Shown: positions 11,401 to 21,669, counted from the stretch's first letter. The stretch: 42,998 bases of DNA from Candidatus Kapaibacterium sp. (GCA_026390675.1 JAPLFM010000175.1:1-42998), one strand, 5' to 3'. Translations and numbers: made by a program. The notes: a model not told the origin generated them from the letters alone.

Positions 11401-13002
11401 ACAATCTTTTATATATATTGGTAATGGTTTTACCGAATCTTTTATTTCCAAAGCTGCAAGTGCTGTTGAAGTAGGAAAACCATAAGAATCGTAAGAGTCA
11501 AAACCATAAGAGTAACAACCGAACTTGTATCCTTTTGCACTTCTTACTCTAAAAACTCCATTACCAGGTACAATAATATTTTTCATACCATAAAACATTC
11601 TTTGTGTTGTATCACCATCTCTAAAAATTGGAACATTTTTGTTATAAGGAATTTCTGCACCATCCATACCTTGCAGTTTTTTATAAACCCAAATTGATCC
11701 GTTCCAAGTACCAAACTCCAAATCGTCTGGCATAAAACCAAATTTATTCATTTCAAAAACAATATTCATAAAATTGTTACCAATTTTAGCTCCACCTGCT
11801 GCATTTACTGCTGCAAACATTATATCACTTTGAAATTGTTCTACTGGTGTTAAAACCATTTGAAAAGGGTCTGTATTTACTTGTACTGGATCATCTGTTG
11901 TTCCAGGATTATAGTACATAATAGAAAATGGTTTGTCAGCTGTATAAATTACTGGAAATGGAGAGCGAGGATCACTCATTGGTGTTGCTCTTTCTTCAAT
12001 ATAGCCAGAACCAATTTGTCCACCACTTGTTTTAATATTTGTTAAAAAGTTTCCTTCTCTATAAACTTTTGTATTTGGATATTTTGCAAATATTCTAATC
12101 AATCCCGGTTTTTTTCTATTCATACAAACAGGTACTAAAATCGCTTTACCCCATGTTTCAGTAGGTAATTCCATTTCGCCATTATAATCGCAAGCATAAA
12201 CATCAGTAGGAATATTAGCACAGTGAATACCAGAGGTTACTGCTACTGGTTTATTAGCTAAAATTTTAGAACCTGCAATATCCATTAGAGATTGCTTAGC
12301 ACCAACAACATAAACATCACCTTTTTGAAGATTAAAGTTTACTGATTTACCAATTGTTAAAATACCTTTTGTTTCAGTTTCAACTTGCGATACTCCATCA
12401 CCACCTAGGGTGTAAGTTACTTTCGTATTATCATAAGCTGCAGTTACCAATGTCCAAGCAATTAGTCCGCTCCAAAATGAAGAAGTATATGGACCAGCAA
12501 TATATTCCTTACCTAAACCATTAGTTGGTAAAGCTAAAAAACCATCTGTAGTGTACATAAATCTAACTATTACATATACTACCATTGGATTATCTGAATA
12601 AACGTGAATACCTCTACCAATGTATGTTCGTGCCGGTGGTGTTGCTTCCCCAAAATCATGCATAAAAGGCTGACCGATACCTGGATTTAAATCAAATACT
12701 GTCAAGCCACCTGCTGCTACTTTCGTTGTTTTGAAATAGCCCGGTCCATCAATTGCACATGATATTTTGTTTTTACCAGGACTTACACAAAATACTCTAA
12801 TAAAATTTGCACCTGTTACTTCTTCGTAACATGGTGGAATTGCAAACCAATAATCTCTACCAGAACTGGTAGCTCCTGCCATTAAAGGCATCTTCCTTGC
12901 TATTTCATCTTCATCAAACTTTTCGCCTGCTTTCAAACTCATTGATAGAGCTCCAACAAAAAGTAGAGTGATTAATAGAAACTTTTGTAAAAACTTTGTC
13001 AT
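8446..13002 (-). CDS. large paralog of 5746-8214: IgGFc-binding-like domain + choice-of-anchor D/ASH-type repeats + T9SS sorting tail
   Basis: 1518 aa; N-terminus nearly identical to the neighbour (MTKFLQKFLLITLLFxGALSMSLKAGEKFDE); repeats such as PEILVDDYDFGQVNVADANAQTKVIRITNNS; C-terminal GTYNIVYRSGFFTDTKQLIIQK. Confidence 0.8.
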   Translation of the reverse strand: MTKFLQKFLLITLLFVGALSMSLKAGEKFDEDEIARKMPLMAGATSSGRDYWFAIPPCYEEVTGANFIRVFCVSPGKNKISCAIDGPGYFKTTKVAAGGLTVFDLNPGIGQPFMHDFGEATPPARTYIGRGIHVYSDNPMVVYVIVRFMYTTDGFLALPTNGLGKEYIAGPYTSSFWSGLIAWTLVTAAYDNTKVTYTLGGDGVSQVETETKGILTIGKSVNFNLQKGDVYVVGAKQSLMDIAGSKILANKPVAVTSGIHCANIPTDVYACDYNGEMELPTETWGKAILVPVCMNRKKPGLIRIFAKYPNTKVYREGNFLTNIKTSGGQIGSGYIEERATPMSDPRSPFPVIYTADKPFSIMYYNPGTTDDPVQVNTDPFQMVLTPVEQFQSDIMFAAVNAAGGAKIGNNFMNIVFEMNKFGFMPDDLEFGTWNGSIWVYKKLQGMDGAEIPYNKNVPIFRDGDTTQRMFYGMKNIIVPGNGVFRVRSAKGYKFGCYSYGFDSYDSYGFPTSTALAALEIKDSVKPLPIYIKDCDGSVGVSSTATVTDKPDDEATRSNLSDVYMIEDPDSSYNYIFKVGEIISGETVTANWSLTPIDVFADSRAVLVFKDRAGNDTMVTIENYATKLKIYKDQAYGNFKPGDLAVTKDFWLKNESKKVVTVTKLQLLKKNVGFTIEPLSWVLPKVLAIGDSLPIKVTFTPDLTLLNSGATSFLDSLGVGDECTFGYKVEVRAGIGEPEILVDDYDFGQVNVADANAQTKVIRITNNSKAADLAITGFTALHLTQFTTDLKALYPNLSKANPLIVAAGKYKEFTASFKPNTPNKFKDTIVFSSDARITDSLCILEGEGIKSELKVNSYDWGEKRINRAAFPITETNGKDVNGEYVFTLTNDGSKDVIVENITIAEATPGDATEFLLEDKVTTLDKIGTTYNSIVVPAGKNITKQIYFSPKTTGPHEVKITFNNQANISGVVSTVKGVGLVPRINITPVVDFGKTLIKDGSKPQKRDIVIYNPAKTNAPGDWIYGDTVTITAIKTNADISSDMTTYGTAGFRYDGNSLIDDMGNKVKITALKPYRLAPGDSLQILQAEFVAQAQPSVSSDMDLVCDADAGNSFINSKWLGSGLTQSFATTKEDASTCVGTPVKLNFVITNTGVLNVGTFFRVSNFALSSTNALSFETTPTTEVLTVGASKTITVLFAPMADIATSTIQLTYDTDILGKEKQSIDFTVEGYSFTGGSTSSMHRVSANAFLDATASIKVQDQVGYKITFNSTGAMAKAKVTYMDASITYPGKFLKAILDKTAMSDLNKYSLAIGKDYAGKFQIDPNSVSEVSNPTTQDHIISFKIVAIGANVFDGSGELVTLRFNSFLPSYTSTTAGEDLPRDANGKVVYKSEITHNLGDGNNLCFNFQARVPISITLDPVCASDIRPIVVGASGGYALQEVNPNPVTSAGGLIKFRVATEGATELSIINSAGQSISVPVSSVMKEGEYEVAIPIQDLGSGTYNIVYRSGFFTDTKQLIIQK

Positions 13003-13271
13003 ACTTTGTACTCCGGATAGTTTTATAATAATATTTTAATAAATTTCATTTTCAATATTTATAAATTATTTAATTTTTTGTTAACAAAAAACAAATATTT
13101 TCTTTTTTTGTAAATATCTTTAAACTTATTAACAATTAATTGTGGATTTTGTTACACACTTTTTGAAAATAATTTAAAATTTATTGAATATTTATTTTTT
13201 TTGCAAACTATTTTCAAATAGAATATTCCTAATTACGTAAATTTGTAAGCTAATAATCAAACAAAACAAAA

Positions 13272-15533
13272 ATGAATCCAAGAAGATTAATAATTATACT
13301 TGCCTCTACTACTATTTTTACTTTTGCGGCAGTAAGTACTTTAGTTTATTTTACAGTAAAGGGTAATTTGCCTTCACTAGAGCAATTAGAAAATCCACCT
13401 GTTAACCAAGCTACCCAAATTCTTAGTGAAAATGGTGATTTGCTAGATCACTTTTTTATTGAAAAAAGAGTGAATCTAAGCTTTAATCAAATTCCAAAAG
13501 ATTTTATTAATGCATTAGTTGCTACCGAAGATAGAAAATTCTATAGTCATTGGGGAGTAGATATTGATAGAATTATTAAGGCTGGTCTAAAAAATATAGC
13601 GGCTAGACACGCTAAAGAAGGTGCTTCCACTCTTACTCAACAGCTTGCAAGAAATTTATTTCTTGACCAATCTCCTACTTTTGGTAGAAAAATTAAAGAA
13701 GCAGCAACTGCTGTACAAATCGAAGATACTTATACCAAAGAAGAAATTTTAGAAATGTATGCAAATACTGTTGGATTTGGCAGAGGTGCTTATGGGATTA
13801 ATGTTGCTGCAAAAACTTATTTTAACAAAAAAGCAAATGAAATGTCACTTGCTGAATGTGCTTTTTTAGTTGGCTTACTAAAAGCACCATCAAGATATGA
13901 TGCTAGAGCAAATTATGATAGAGCATTAAATAGAAGAAATTTAGTTTTGAACTTAATGTCTGATCAGGGGTTCATAACAAAAGAACAATTTTGGGGAGCC
14001 TCTGAAGAACCAATCAATATTAACTTAGGTAAAAGAAAAAGAGTTGATGCTGATATTGCACCTCATTTTGTTGAAAATATTAGACAACAATTAAATAATG
14101 ATTCCAAATTAGAACAATATGATTTGTATAGAGATGGATTAATTATAAATACTACACTTAATTCTACAATTCAAAAATATGCAAATGAATCAATTGAACA
14201 ACATTTAAAAGAGTTTCAAAAAACTTTTGATGCATCTTGGAAATGGAGTAATAATCAAAAATTATTAAACTCTGTAATTGCTGATGGAATTCGAAAAAAT
14301 AACGAATACAAATCTGCTTCAAAAGAAAACAAACCTGATATTGAAGCTAAATTACGTAAAAATTTAAAATTCATTGATTCAGTTAAAAATGTTGCCTCAA
14401 CTATTCAAGTTGGTTTGATTGCTTTAGATGCTCATACTGGTGCCATAATTGCAATGGTTGGGGCTTCTCCAAAATTTATGGATGAAAATCCTGAGTACAA
14501 ATATTCCCTTAACCATACTACACAAATCAGAAGGCAACCTGGTTCGTCATTTAAACCATTTGTTTATGCCATGGCATTAAAGCAAGGTATGAAACCTGAA
14601 GATATGATTGAATGTGGTCCTTATTCATACAGAGATCCCGGTTCTGGACTTATTTGGTCGCCAAGTGTAACCGAGGATGATTGTCAAGATGCTGGCTCTA
14701 GACTGCCACTTAGTGAAGCTTTGAGAAAGTCTATTAATTCTGTTGCTGCAAGATTAATCACCCAAGTTACTAACCCTACTGATGTAAAAAACTTAATAGA
14801 ACAAGCTGGTGTAAAGTCCAAATTGCTTGCTGTTCCTGCTTTAGCTTTAGGTGCAGGTGGAGAGGTTAGTCCATTGGAATTAACTTCTGCATATAGTATT
14901 TTTGCAAATGAAGGTATTCACGTTGAACCATATTTGATAAAATCTATTTTAGACAAAAATGGGAATACTATTTTTGAAAGAAGAGGTGGAAATGTTACTA
15001 CTGAAGTTTTGGATAAAGAAATTGCTAAAACTATGACTAAAATGCTTAGGCAAGTTGTTGATGCTGGTACTGCTGCTAGAATTAGACAGGTATTTAAAGG
15101 TATAGAAGCTGCTGGTAAAACTGGTACTACCAACGACAATGCAGATGCTTGGTTTGTAGGATATACACCTCAATTAATTTGTGGAATATGGGTAGGTTTT
15201 GATGATCAAAGAATTAATTTTGATGTGATTGGTAGGCAAGGACAAGGTGGTAGAGCGGCTGCTCCTATTTGGGCTTTGCTAATGAACAAAATCTATAATG
15301 ACCCAAACCTACCATATAAACAAAAAACATTTGGATATGATGTTGTTGATTCATTGAATTTGAACGAATCGCTTATAGCTCCTCAAGTGCAAGCTACTCA
15401 GACCAAAGCTCCTACTAACCAAAGAGCTGAAATTACTACAACCAAAAAAAATGAGCCAAAGCCAGAAGCAAAAAAAGAAAACCCAGTTACTACACAAGGC
15501 AATAGCACTTTACCAAAGTTACCTAAGAAATGA
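13272..15533 (+). CDS. penicillin-binding protein 1A-type transglycosylase/transpeptidase
   Basis: ATEDRKFYSHWGVDIDRIIKA, GASTLTQQLARNLFL (GT51), RRQPGSSFKPFVYAMAL, SINSVAARL, AAGKTGTTNDNADAWFVGYTP (transpeptidase). Confidence 0.95.
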   Translation: MNPRRLIIILASTTIFTFAAVSTLVYFTVKGNLPSLEQLENPPVNQATQILSENGDLLDHFFIEKRVNLSFNQIPKDFINALVATEDRKFYSHWGVDIDRIIKAGLKNIAARHAKEGASTLTQQLARNLFLDQSPTFGRKIKEAATAVQIEDTYTKEEILEMYANTVGFGRGAYGINVAAKTYFNKKANEMSLAECAFLVGLLKAPSRYDARANYDRALNRRNLVLNLMSDQGFITKEQFWGASEEPININLGKRKRVDADIAPHFVENIRQQLNNDSKLEQYDLYRDGLIINTTLNSTIQKYANESIEQHLKEFQKTFDASWKWSNNQKLLNSVIADGIRKNNEYKSASKENKPDIEAKLRKNLKFIDSVKNVASTIQVGLIALDAHTGAIIAMVGASPKFMDENPEYKYSLNHTTQIRRQPGSSFKPFVYAMALKQGMKPEDMIECGPYSYRDPGSGLIWSPSVTEDDCQDAGSRLPLSEALRKSINSVAARLITQVTNPTDVKNLIEQAGVKSKLLAVPALALGAGGEVSPLELTSAYSIFANEGIHVEPYLIKSILDKNGNTIFERRGGNVTTEVLDKEIAKTMTKMLRQVVDAGTAARIRQVFKGIEAAGKTGTTNDNADAWFVGYTPQLICGIWVGFDDQRINFDVIGRQGQGGRAAAPIWALLMNKIYNDPNLPYKQKTFGYDVVDSLNLNESLIAPQVQATQTKAPTNQRAEITTTKKNEPKPEAKKENPVTTQGNSTLPKLPKK

Positions 15534-15737
15534 ACCGAAAATGAGTAATAAAAATGATTAATGTAGAAGTTCAGCAAATAAAATCAAAATAGCGTCTTTT
15601 AGACCACTTAGAAGTATTCACATCTATTCGATAAATACTGAATTTTTAACAAATAAAGACTAAATGTTTAATAGAATAGAACTAAAAAAAGACTTTATAT
15701 ATAATTTGATACACCCAATGGAAAAATAAAAATAAAG

Positions 15738-16751
15738 ATGATTAAAAGCGAAATAATTTTATATCAAAACCAAGATGGCTCTATAAAATTAGATGTACAT
15801 CTTGAAGAAGAAACTGTTTGGCTTAATCAAGCTCAAATTGCTGAATTATTTGGTAAAAGTCGAACAACTATTACAGAACACATAAAAAACATTTTTTCAG
15901 AAGGTGAATTGATTGAAATTTTGGTATGTCGGAATTTCCGACACACCATTCAACATGGTGCTATTAATGATAAAACACAAAGCAAAGAAGTAAAATACTA
16001 TAACCTTGATGTTATCATTTCAGTTGGCTATAGAGTTAAATCTTTACAAGGAACTCAATTTAGAATTTGGGCTACTCAACGTTTAAAAGATTATATAGTA
16101 AAAGGCTTTGCATTAAATGACGACAGGTTTAAGTCTGGTAATTCTATGAATTACTTTAATGAACTTCAAAACCGAATTCGTGAAATACGTTTATCTGAAC
16201 GTTTTTTTTATCAAAAGATTAAAGATATTTACATCACAAGTATTGATTATAACCCAAAAGATGAAAAAACAATTGAGTTTTTCAAAATTGTTCAGAACAA
16301 ACTATTATGGGCTATTAGTCAGCAAACAGCAGCAGAATTAGTTTATCGTAGAGTAGATGCAAGTTTGCCCTTGCTTGGTATGCTATCAATTGATAAATCA
16401 AATACAGATAAAATTAATATTAAAGATGTCAGTATTGCTAAAAATTATTTAAATGAAGATGAAATTAAGTTGTTAGGACTTTTGGTTGAGCAATATTTAG
16501 CTTTTGCTGAAACTATGGCTCAACAACAAACACCAATGTATATGAAAGACTGGATAAACAGGTTAGATAGTATTTTACAACTAAATGGTAGAGAATTATT
16601 AAATCATGCCGGAAAAATAAGTCATGAATCTGCTCTTGATAAATCCAAAGAAGAGTATGAGAAATATAAATTTGCTCAAAATGAATTGGAAAAAGAGCAT
16701 AGTTTAAAAGAAATTGAAGCTGATATTAATATGTTAAAAATAATTAATTAG
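15738..16751 (+). CDS. RhuM family protein
   Basis: EIILYQNQDGSIKLDVHLEEETVWLNQAQIAELFGKSRTTITEHIKNIFSEGEL ... YYNLDVIISVGYRVKSLQGTQFRIWATQRLKDYIVKGFALNDDR is the RhuM hallmark. Confidence 0.92.
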   Translation: MIKSEIILYQNQDGSIKLDVHLEEETVWLNQAQIAELFGKSRTTITEHIKNIFSEGELIEILVCRNFRHTIQHGAINDKTQSKEVKYYNLDVIISVGYRVKSLQGTQFRIWATQRLKDYIVKGFALNDDRFKSGNSMNYFNELQNRIREIRLSERFFYQKIKDIYITSIDYNPKDEKTIEFFKIVQNKLLWAISQQTAAELVYRRVDASLPLLGMLSIDKSNTDKINIKDVSIAKNYLNEDEIKLLGLLVEQYLAFAETMAQQQTPMYMKDWINRLDSILQLNGRELLNHAGKISHESALDKSKEEYEKYKFAQNELEKEHSLKEIEADINMLKIIN

Positions 16752-16836
16752 AACTTTTTACTAATTTGTACAATGTTATTCAAATTTCCTGTTAGACCAA
16801 ATTCAAAACATACTATTTATTCAAACGAATTAATAA

Positions 16837-16945
16837 AAGCCTACCTTACAAACAAAAATATTTAGATATTAGGTTTTTGATTCTGACAATTAGTAAGCCA
16901 AAGCTAGAAGCAAAAAAAAGAAAACCAAGTTACCTAAGAAATGAT
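16837..16945 (+). pseudogene. decayed duplicate of the PBP1A 3' end
   Basis: cctaccttacaaacaaaaatatttagatatta ... agccaaagctagaagcaaaaaaaagaaaaccaagttacctaagaaatga matches 15308-15533 with an internal deletion and substitutions. Confidence 0.75.
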
Positions 16946-16974
16946 GTTTCATTAATAATTATCTAAATTTAATT

Positions 16975-18795
16975 TTACCTCTTTACAACTAATTTCTTTA
17001 CATAATTTTTACTACCTAAATTTAGTACTATAAAGTATATTCCTTCTGTAAGATTTGCTGTATCAAAATCATATCTATACATTCCTATTTCTTCCAATTT
17101 ATTATCAATAATTGTAGAAACTTTTTGACCAAAAATATCAATTATTTCCAAACTTACATTTGTTTCACTTTCATTAAAATATTCAAGCATTATATGATTT
17201 GCAGATGGATTTGGAAAAGTATTAAACTTTTCATTTCTTGATTTTTGGATTTTTTCTTCAATTCCAGAAGCAATCTGATTTTTACAAGGCAGATTCCAAT
17301 TTGCAAAAAATGTTTCATAAGCTGAATTCAAAGTATCGGCATCTCCGTATAACTTATAACTCCATCTGAAAAAATTAGTTCTTTGAATTTTTACGTTTTC
17401 ATTATTAGTTGCATTTGAGTAAGTAATATATGGTGCAGCAACTAAATCTTTTACAGCAAAATCAACAGAATGAATATAATCTGGTGGGTTTACATAGTAG
17501 TTATATATATCTGTAAATGGTGGGTTTATCTCTGTTGTAAAAATATTACCCATTAGTTTATTAATATATCTATACCCTGCCCAATATGGAATATCTCCAG
17601 TTTCGTCAATTGTATAAATTCTACCTAACTTTATACCTTTTGCTGCATATTTTGACAATGAGAAAGTGTCAAGTGTATTTTGAACATTCTTAATAAGCAA
17701 AGTATCATAAAGTCCTTTATGTAAATCTTGGCTTAATTTTGTCTCAATTTTAATCCAATCTATTGCAATTGAAGTTGTATCTAAATAAACTACTTCTATA
17801 TTTAAGCTGTCGATGGGACTATAAGCATCTCCTGTAACACCCGGCTTAAAATGTGGATTTACATCAACACCATTGCAAATAAATTTAGCAGAAATAGTAA
17901 TATCTCTATCACTTCCATTTGGAAGCATATTTTTTGTAATATATAAAGTATTTGTAGGGTAAACACTTTGCAAATTTTGATATTTACCTCTATTATAAGT
18001 TTGTATTATAGTATCATTTGCTGTTGGGCTTGGTAATTCACTAAATTTAATATATCCACTTGAGCTATCAAGTGTAACATAAGGCATCCTAATTGCAAGA
18101 ACTTTTGTAGTATCTTGTACACCACTTGCATAAAGCCTCCGTAAGTTAATTGTAAAATACATTTCATAACAATTATAATCTCGATAATATACTCTTGGAC
18201 TAGCATGAGGAATAGTATCCAAATCACTTGACTTTATATACTCAAATTGATTACATACCCAAGGTTTTGATAAAACAGTATCTCCTATACTTGCATAAGT
18301 AGGCATAACAACTAACCTATTATAATTTTCATTCGTCGAATTTGTATCAATATATCCTTTATAAGATTTAAACCCAAATATTGCATTTGAGCTGTCATTT
18401 GGTCTTGTATTTTTTCCAATATTATCGATTATTAAAGTAGGCTCATATTTAATACTTCTGCCATATAAAGGACTAAAAACTGCCCAATTAAACCAATTAC
18501 TTATGCTTGGAACATTTACTAATAAATTTATATTTTCAGCCAAATCAGCAGTATCTGCTTTTATACCAGCACCTATATTTACATGACCTTGATTCATATC
18601 AAGAGCTTTAGTCATTGATTTTCCAGAACACCAGTGCCAGCCTAATAAGAAGTTGTCTTGCTTAAAATCTGCACTATCTGCACTTAGATATTTTGATGTT
18701 CCATTTACATTAAATTGATGTTGTGCAGGTTCAGTATTTTGTGAGTATATGCTAAAATAATTTAGAATAAATATAATTAAAAGTAATTTTTTCAT
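16975..18795 (-). CDS. secreted protein with T9SS type A sorting domain
   Basis: Signal peptide; C-terminal FNTFPNPSANHIMLEYFNESETNVSLEIIDIFGQKVSTII ... GIYFIVLNLGSKNYVKKLVVKR. Confidence 0.8.
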   Translation of the reverse strand: MKKLLLIIFILNYFSIYSQNTEPAQHQFNVNGTSKYLSADSADFKQDNFLLGWHWCSGKSMTKALDMNQGHVNIGAGIKADTADLAENINLLVNVPSISNWFNWAVFSPLYGRSIKYEPTLIIDNIGKNTRPNDSSNAIFGFKSYKGYIDTNSTNENYNRLVVMPTYASIGDTVLSKPWVCNQFEYIKSSDLDTIPHASPRVYYRDYNCYEMYFTINLRRLYASGVQDTTKVLAIRMPYVTLDSSSGYIKFSELPSPTANDTIIQTYNRGKYQNLQSVYPTNTLYITKNMLPNGSDRDITISAKFICNGVDVNPHFKPGVTGDAYSPIDSLNIEVVYLDTTSIAIDWIKIETKLSQDLHKGLYDTLLIKNVQNTLDTFSLSKYAAKGIKLGRIYTIDETGDIPYWAGYRYINKLMGNIFTTEINPPFTDIYNYYVNPPDYIHSVDFAVKDLVAAPYITYSNATNNENVKIQRTNFFRWSYKLYGDADTLNSAYETFFANWNLPCKNQIASGIEEKIQKSRNEKFNTFPNPSANHIMLEYFNESETNVSLEIIDIFGQKVSTIIDNKLEEIGMYRYDFDTANLTEGIYFIVLNLGSKNYVKKLVVKR

Positions 18796-20129
18796 TATTT
18801 ACTCACAATTATTTTAGTAGAAAGATTTACATTTTTCCCTGTTACTTTGCAAACATAAACTCCATTTGGAATTAATTGAGTATTCCAATAATAAATATGT
18901 TCTCCAACTTCTAAGTTACCAGAGAATAAATTGTTAATCAATTTTCCAGTATTATCAAAAATTGAAATATTGAAATAATTAGGAGTTGAATTTTTAAGAG
19001 TAATTAATGAGTTCCCATTTATTGGATTGGGACTTATTGTTATGGTATTTGTTAAATTAGAAATATCTTTTACTTCAGTTAAGGCATTATTAAAATTATA
19101 TAGGGTTAATAACCAAGCAGTTGCACCTGCAATATATTTTTTATTTTTATCCATCTCTAAAGCGTTTCCACCATCAGGTAAAATATCTGACTTAGTAAAG
19201 GTATAGATTAATTTTTCAGCATCAATATTAAATACTCTAATGGTCCCGCCACCCAAAATTATATATTTTACATCTTCAGAAATACAAATTTGTTTTAAAG
19301 CCCCACTTAATTTAGGTATTATTTTTATTTTCTTAAAGTCTTTAGTATCAAATATTCTTACTTGCCCTCCAAACGCTGAACATAAATAGCTATTATCTGA
19401 TGAAAATTTAATTGAACTAATATTGAGCGTATCAGTTTCAATTTCTTTAACAACTTTAAAAGTATTTTCATCCCAAAGTAATAATTTTTTTGTTTTATCT
19501 TTGGACATAAATATTCCATTTTCCCAATCAGTAACAAAATACTTCCCATCAGAAGATGCAGCTACATGGTTCATAGCACCGGGGTAATCAATGTATTCAT
19601 CTACTTCCATAGTTTCAGTATTTATCTTCATCAAACTATAATTTGGATTATTAAATGAATTACCAGGGGCACCAACGCTTAATATAAATTTATTATCAGC
19701 AGTTAAGGTTAAATCATGATATTGATAACCAATATATTTCAAATTTTTTAATGAATCTAATATTTGAAATGTTGTTGCATCTAATTTTTTATATTTGGAA
19801 GTATATATGAACTTATTATCACTCGACATAACTTTAAAACCACCTACTCCTGAAATGGTTCTAATACTATCACCTGTTAAAGAGTTTATTATCCAAACAC
19901 GGTTATAAATTGTTTCCACTCCATTAATACTACCAATATACATAGTAGAAACATAAACTTGAGAGCCATCTTGTGAAAACATAACCCCAACTACCTCTTC
20001 GGGCCAAATATTCTTTGTCCAAACAGTATCAGGCAAATCCTCTTTTTGGTTTGGTGTTGGCTCATCGACTTGTGCAAAGAGAGAAAAGTTGCAAATTACA
20101 AACGCAACAAAAACAAAAAACTTCTTCAT
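18795..20129 (-). CDS. WD40/YncE-like beta-propeller protein with T9SS sorting domain
   Basis: Signal peptide, repeated propeller-like blades (VMFSQDGSQVYVS, IKFSSDNSYLCSAFGGQVRIFDTKDFK), tail ITISPNPINGNSLITLKNS ... GVYVCKVTGKNVNLSTKIIVSK. Confidence 0.75.
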   Translation of the reverse strand: MKKFFVFVAFVICNFSLFAQVDEPTPNQKEDLPDTVWTKNIWPEEVVGVMFSQDGSQVYVSTMYIGSINGVETIYNRVWIINSLTGDSIRTISGVGGFKVMSSDNKFIYTSKYKKLDATTFQILDSLKNLKYIGYQYHDLTLTADNKFILSVGAPGNSFNNPNYSLMKINTETMEVDEYIDYPGAMNHVAASSDGKYFVTDWENGIFMSKDKTKKLLLWDENTFKVVKEIETDTLNISSIKFSSDNSYLCSAFGGQVRIFDTKDFKKIKIIPKLSGALKQICISEDVKYIILGGGTIRVFNIDAEKLIYTFTKSDILPDGGNALEMDKNKKYIAGATAWLLTLYNFNNALTEVKDISNLTNTITISPNPINGNSLITLKNSTPNYFNISIFDNTGKLINNLFSGNLEVGEHIYYWNTQLIPNGVYVCKVTGKNVNLSTKIIVSK

Positions 20130-20572
20130 AAATGCTCCTAAAAAATAAAATTCTATGTTTTCTATGGCTTTAAAATTGGTGGTTTTAATGAAAGAACAGA
20201 AACAAAAACTATATGTACTACTTAAAAATTTACTTTATATTTTTTCCGATTTTATTATATTATTGGCTATTTGATTATCTGAAATTAAGTAAATAAAATC
20301 AAAGCACAAAATGAAATCTGCAAATACTCGTCTTTAGTTACTGTTTTGTCTCTTTGCTCTTTGATATTAAATTATCATTAGAAAAACAAAATCTACAAAA
20401 TATGAACATTTGTTAATAAAACTTTCTCAAAAAAGGCTTTTTTTGTGCAATTTGTGCAAAAATAGGGCTTAACTTATTGAAATATAATGAGATAAGCTAC
20501 TGCAAAACGTAAGTTGTTGATATATAGATAGTTAATGTTATTTCTTCATTGATTTTGATTTTTTGCACCAAA

Positions 20573-20968
20573 CTACCTCAAGCAAGAAGCTTTTTGAGTA
20601 AACCAAGGGTAAATTTCATAAATTAATCTTCCAGATTTTATAGCCATATCTGTAGATAAATTACTTTTTACTTCATCTTCATTTTTACAGTTAAATATAA
20701 ATATACCAATTATATCTCTTTTGGCGGCTATTGGTCCAGCCATATCTAACAACTTTGCCTCATAAAGTCTATTTATGTTCGCAATATGAGCTTTTTGGAT
20801 GTTTGCAGCCTCTAGGCTATCTTGATTTCTATTTGGTCCAGCTTTTAGCAATACCAAGTAATAAACTTTCATATTACTCATGTCTGGTATAGAATCATTT
20901 TTTACTTTTTGACCAAACAATTCTTGAGTCAATGCAAAAATTACAATTATCAATACAATCTTTATCAT
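20573..20968 (-). CDS. secreted YciI-like protein
   Basis: MKVYYLVLLKAGPNR..QDSLEAANIQKAHIANINRLYEAKLLDMAGPIA resembles YCII-related domains; N-terminal signal peptide. Confidence 0.65.
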   Translation of the reverse strand: MIKIVLIIVIFALTQELFGQKVKNDSIPDMSNMKVYYLVLLKAGPNRNQDSLEAANIQKAHIANINRLYEAKLLDMAGPIAAKRDIIGIFIFNCKNEDEVKSNLSTDMAIKSGRLIYEIYPWFTQKASCLR

Positions 20969-21024
20969 AAGTTACTCGTATTATAAATTTTAGAATTATC
21001 AAAATTAAATACATATTACTTAAA

Positions 21025-21669
21025 ATGCAATCAAAATATTTATTTCAAGATATTGTTCCAAAATTAGAATTAAGACTGCAATCAGATTTGCCTGGATTTG
21101 AATCTCATTTAAAAATGGCTCCTATATTTAAAGGAACAAAATTCAGGAATTTCAATCCTACTGCTGATGCTAGAAATAGTGCTGTTTTAATTTTACTAAT
21201 GCCTTTGGAAAATAGCTTTGAAATATTATTTACTTTAAGAAGCGAAAAATTAAATAGTCATAGTGGTCAAATTTCATTTCCAGGTGGTAGGCAAGACAAA
21301 GGCGAAAGTTTTGTAGAAACTGCACTCCGAGAAACTAAAGAAGAAGTAGGTATTCATCCTGATAAGATTAAAGTATTAGGCAGTCTTTCACAATTATTTG
21401 TGCCACCATCCAATTCTGTAATTACACCTATAGTTGGAATTGCTGATAAAATCGATAATTATACTTTAAGTGAAAATGAAGTACAAGAAGTTTTTACAGT
21501 CGATTACAATAAATTTGTTACCGATGATTTTTTTGCAAAAGAAATTAGAAATATGAATGGATTAGATGTTGAAGTTCCATATTGGAATGTTCATTCAAAA
21601 ACAAAATTATGGGGAGCCACTGCTATTATTTTGCAGGAATTCATTGATATAATTGAAGAATTAGTATAA
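21025..21669 (+). CDS. NUDIX hydrolase (CoA pyrophosphatase-like)
   Basis: Nudix box GGRQDKGESFVETALRETKEEVGI and upstream LNSHSGQISFPGG typical of the CoA pyrophosphatase (NudL-like) branch. Confidence 0.9.
   Translation: MQSKYLFQDIVPKLELRLQSDLPGFESHLKMAPIFKGTKFRNFNPTADARNSAVLILLMPLENSFEILFTLRSEKLNSHSGQISFPGGRQDKGESFVETALRETKEEVGIHPDKIKVLGSLSQLFVPPSNSVITPIVGIADKIDNYTLSENEVQEVFTVDYNKFVTDDFFAKEIRNMNGLDVEVPYWNVHSKTKLWGATAIILQEFIDIIEELV

Noticed and set aside
6125-12045. Several plus-strand ORFs (6125-6523, 7867-8103, 8609-8830, 10232-10435, 10460-10762, 11860-12045)
   Set aside because: Antisense shadows of the two T9SS surface protein genes.
14918-15173. Two minus-strand ORFs
   Set aside because: Antisense to the conserved PBP1A transpeptidase domain.
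20160-20560. Long AT-rich intergenic region considered for an ncRNA
   Set aside because: No convincing stem, promoter-terminator pair or known RNA motif could be supported by eye.
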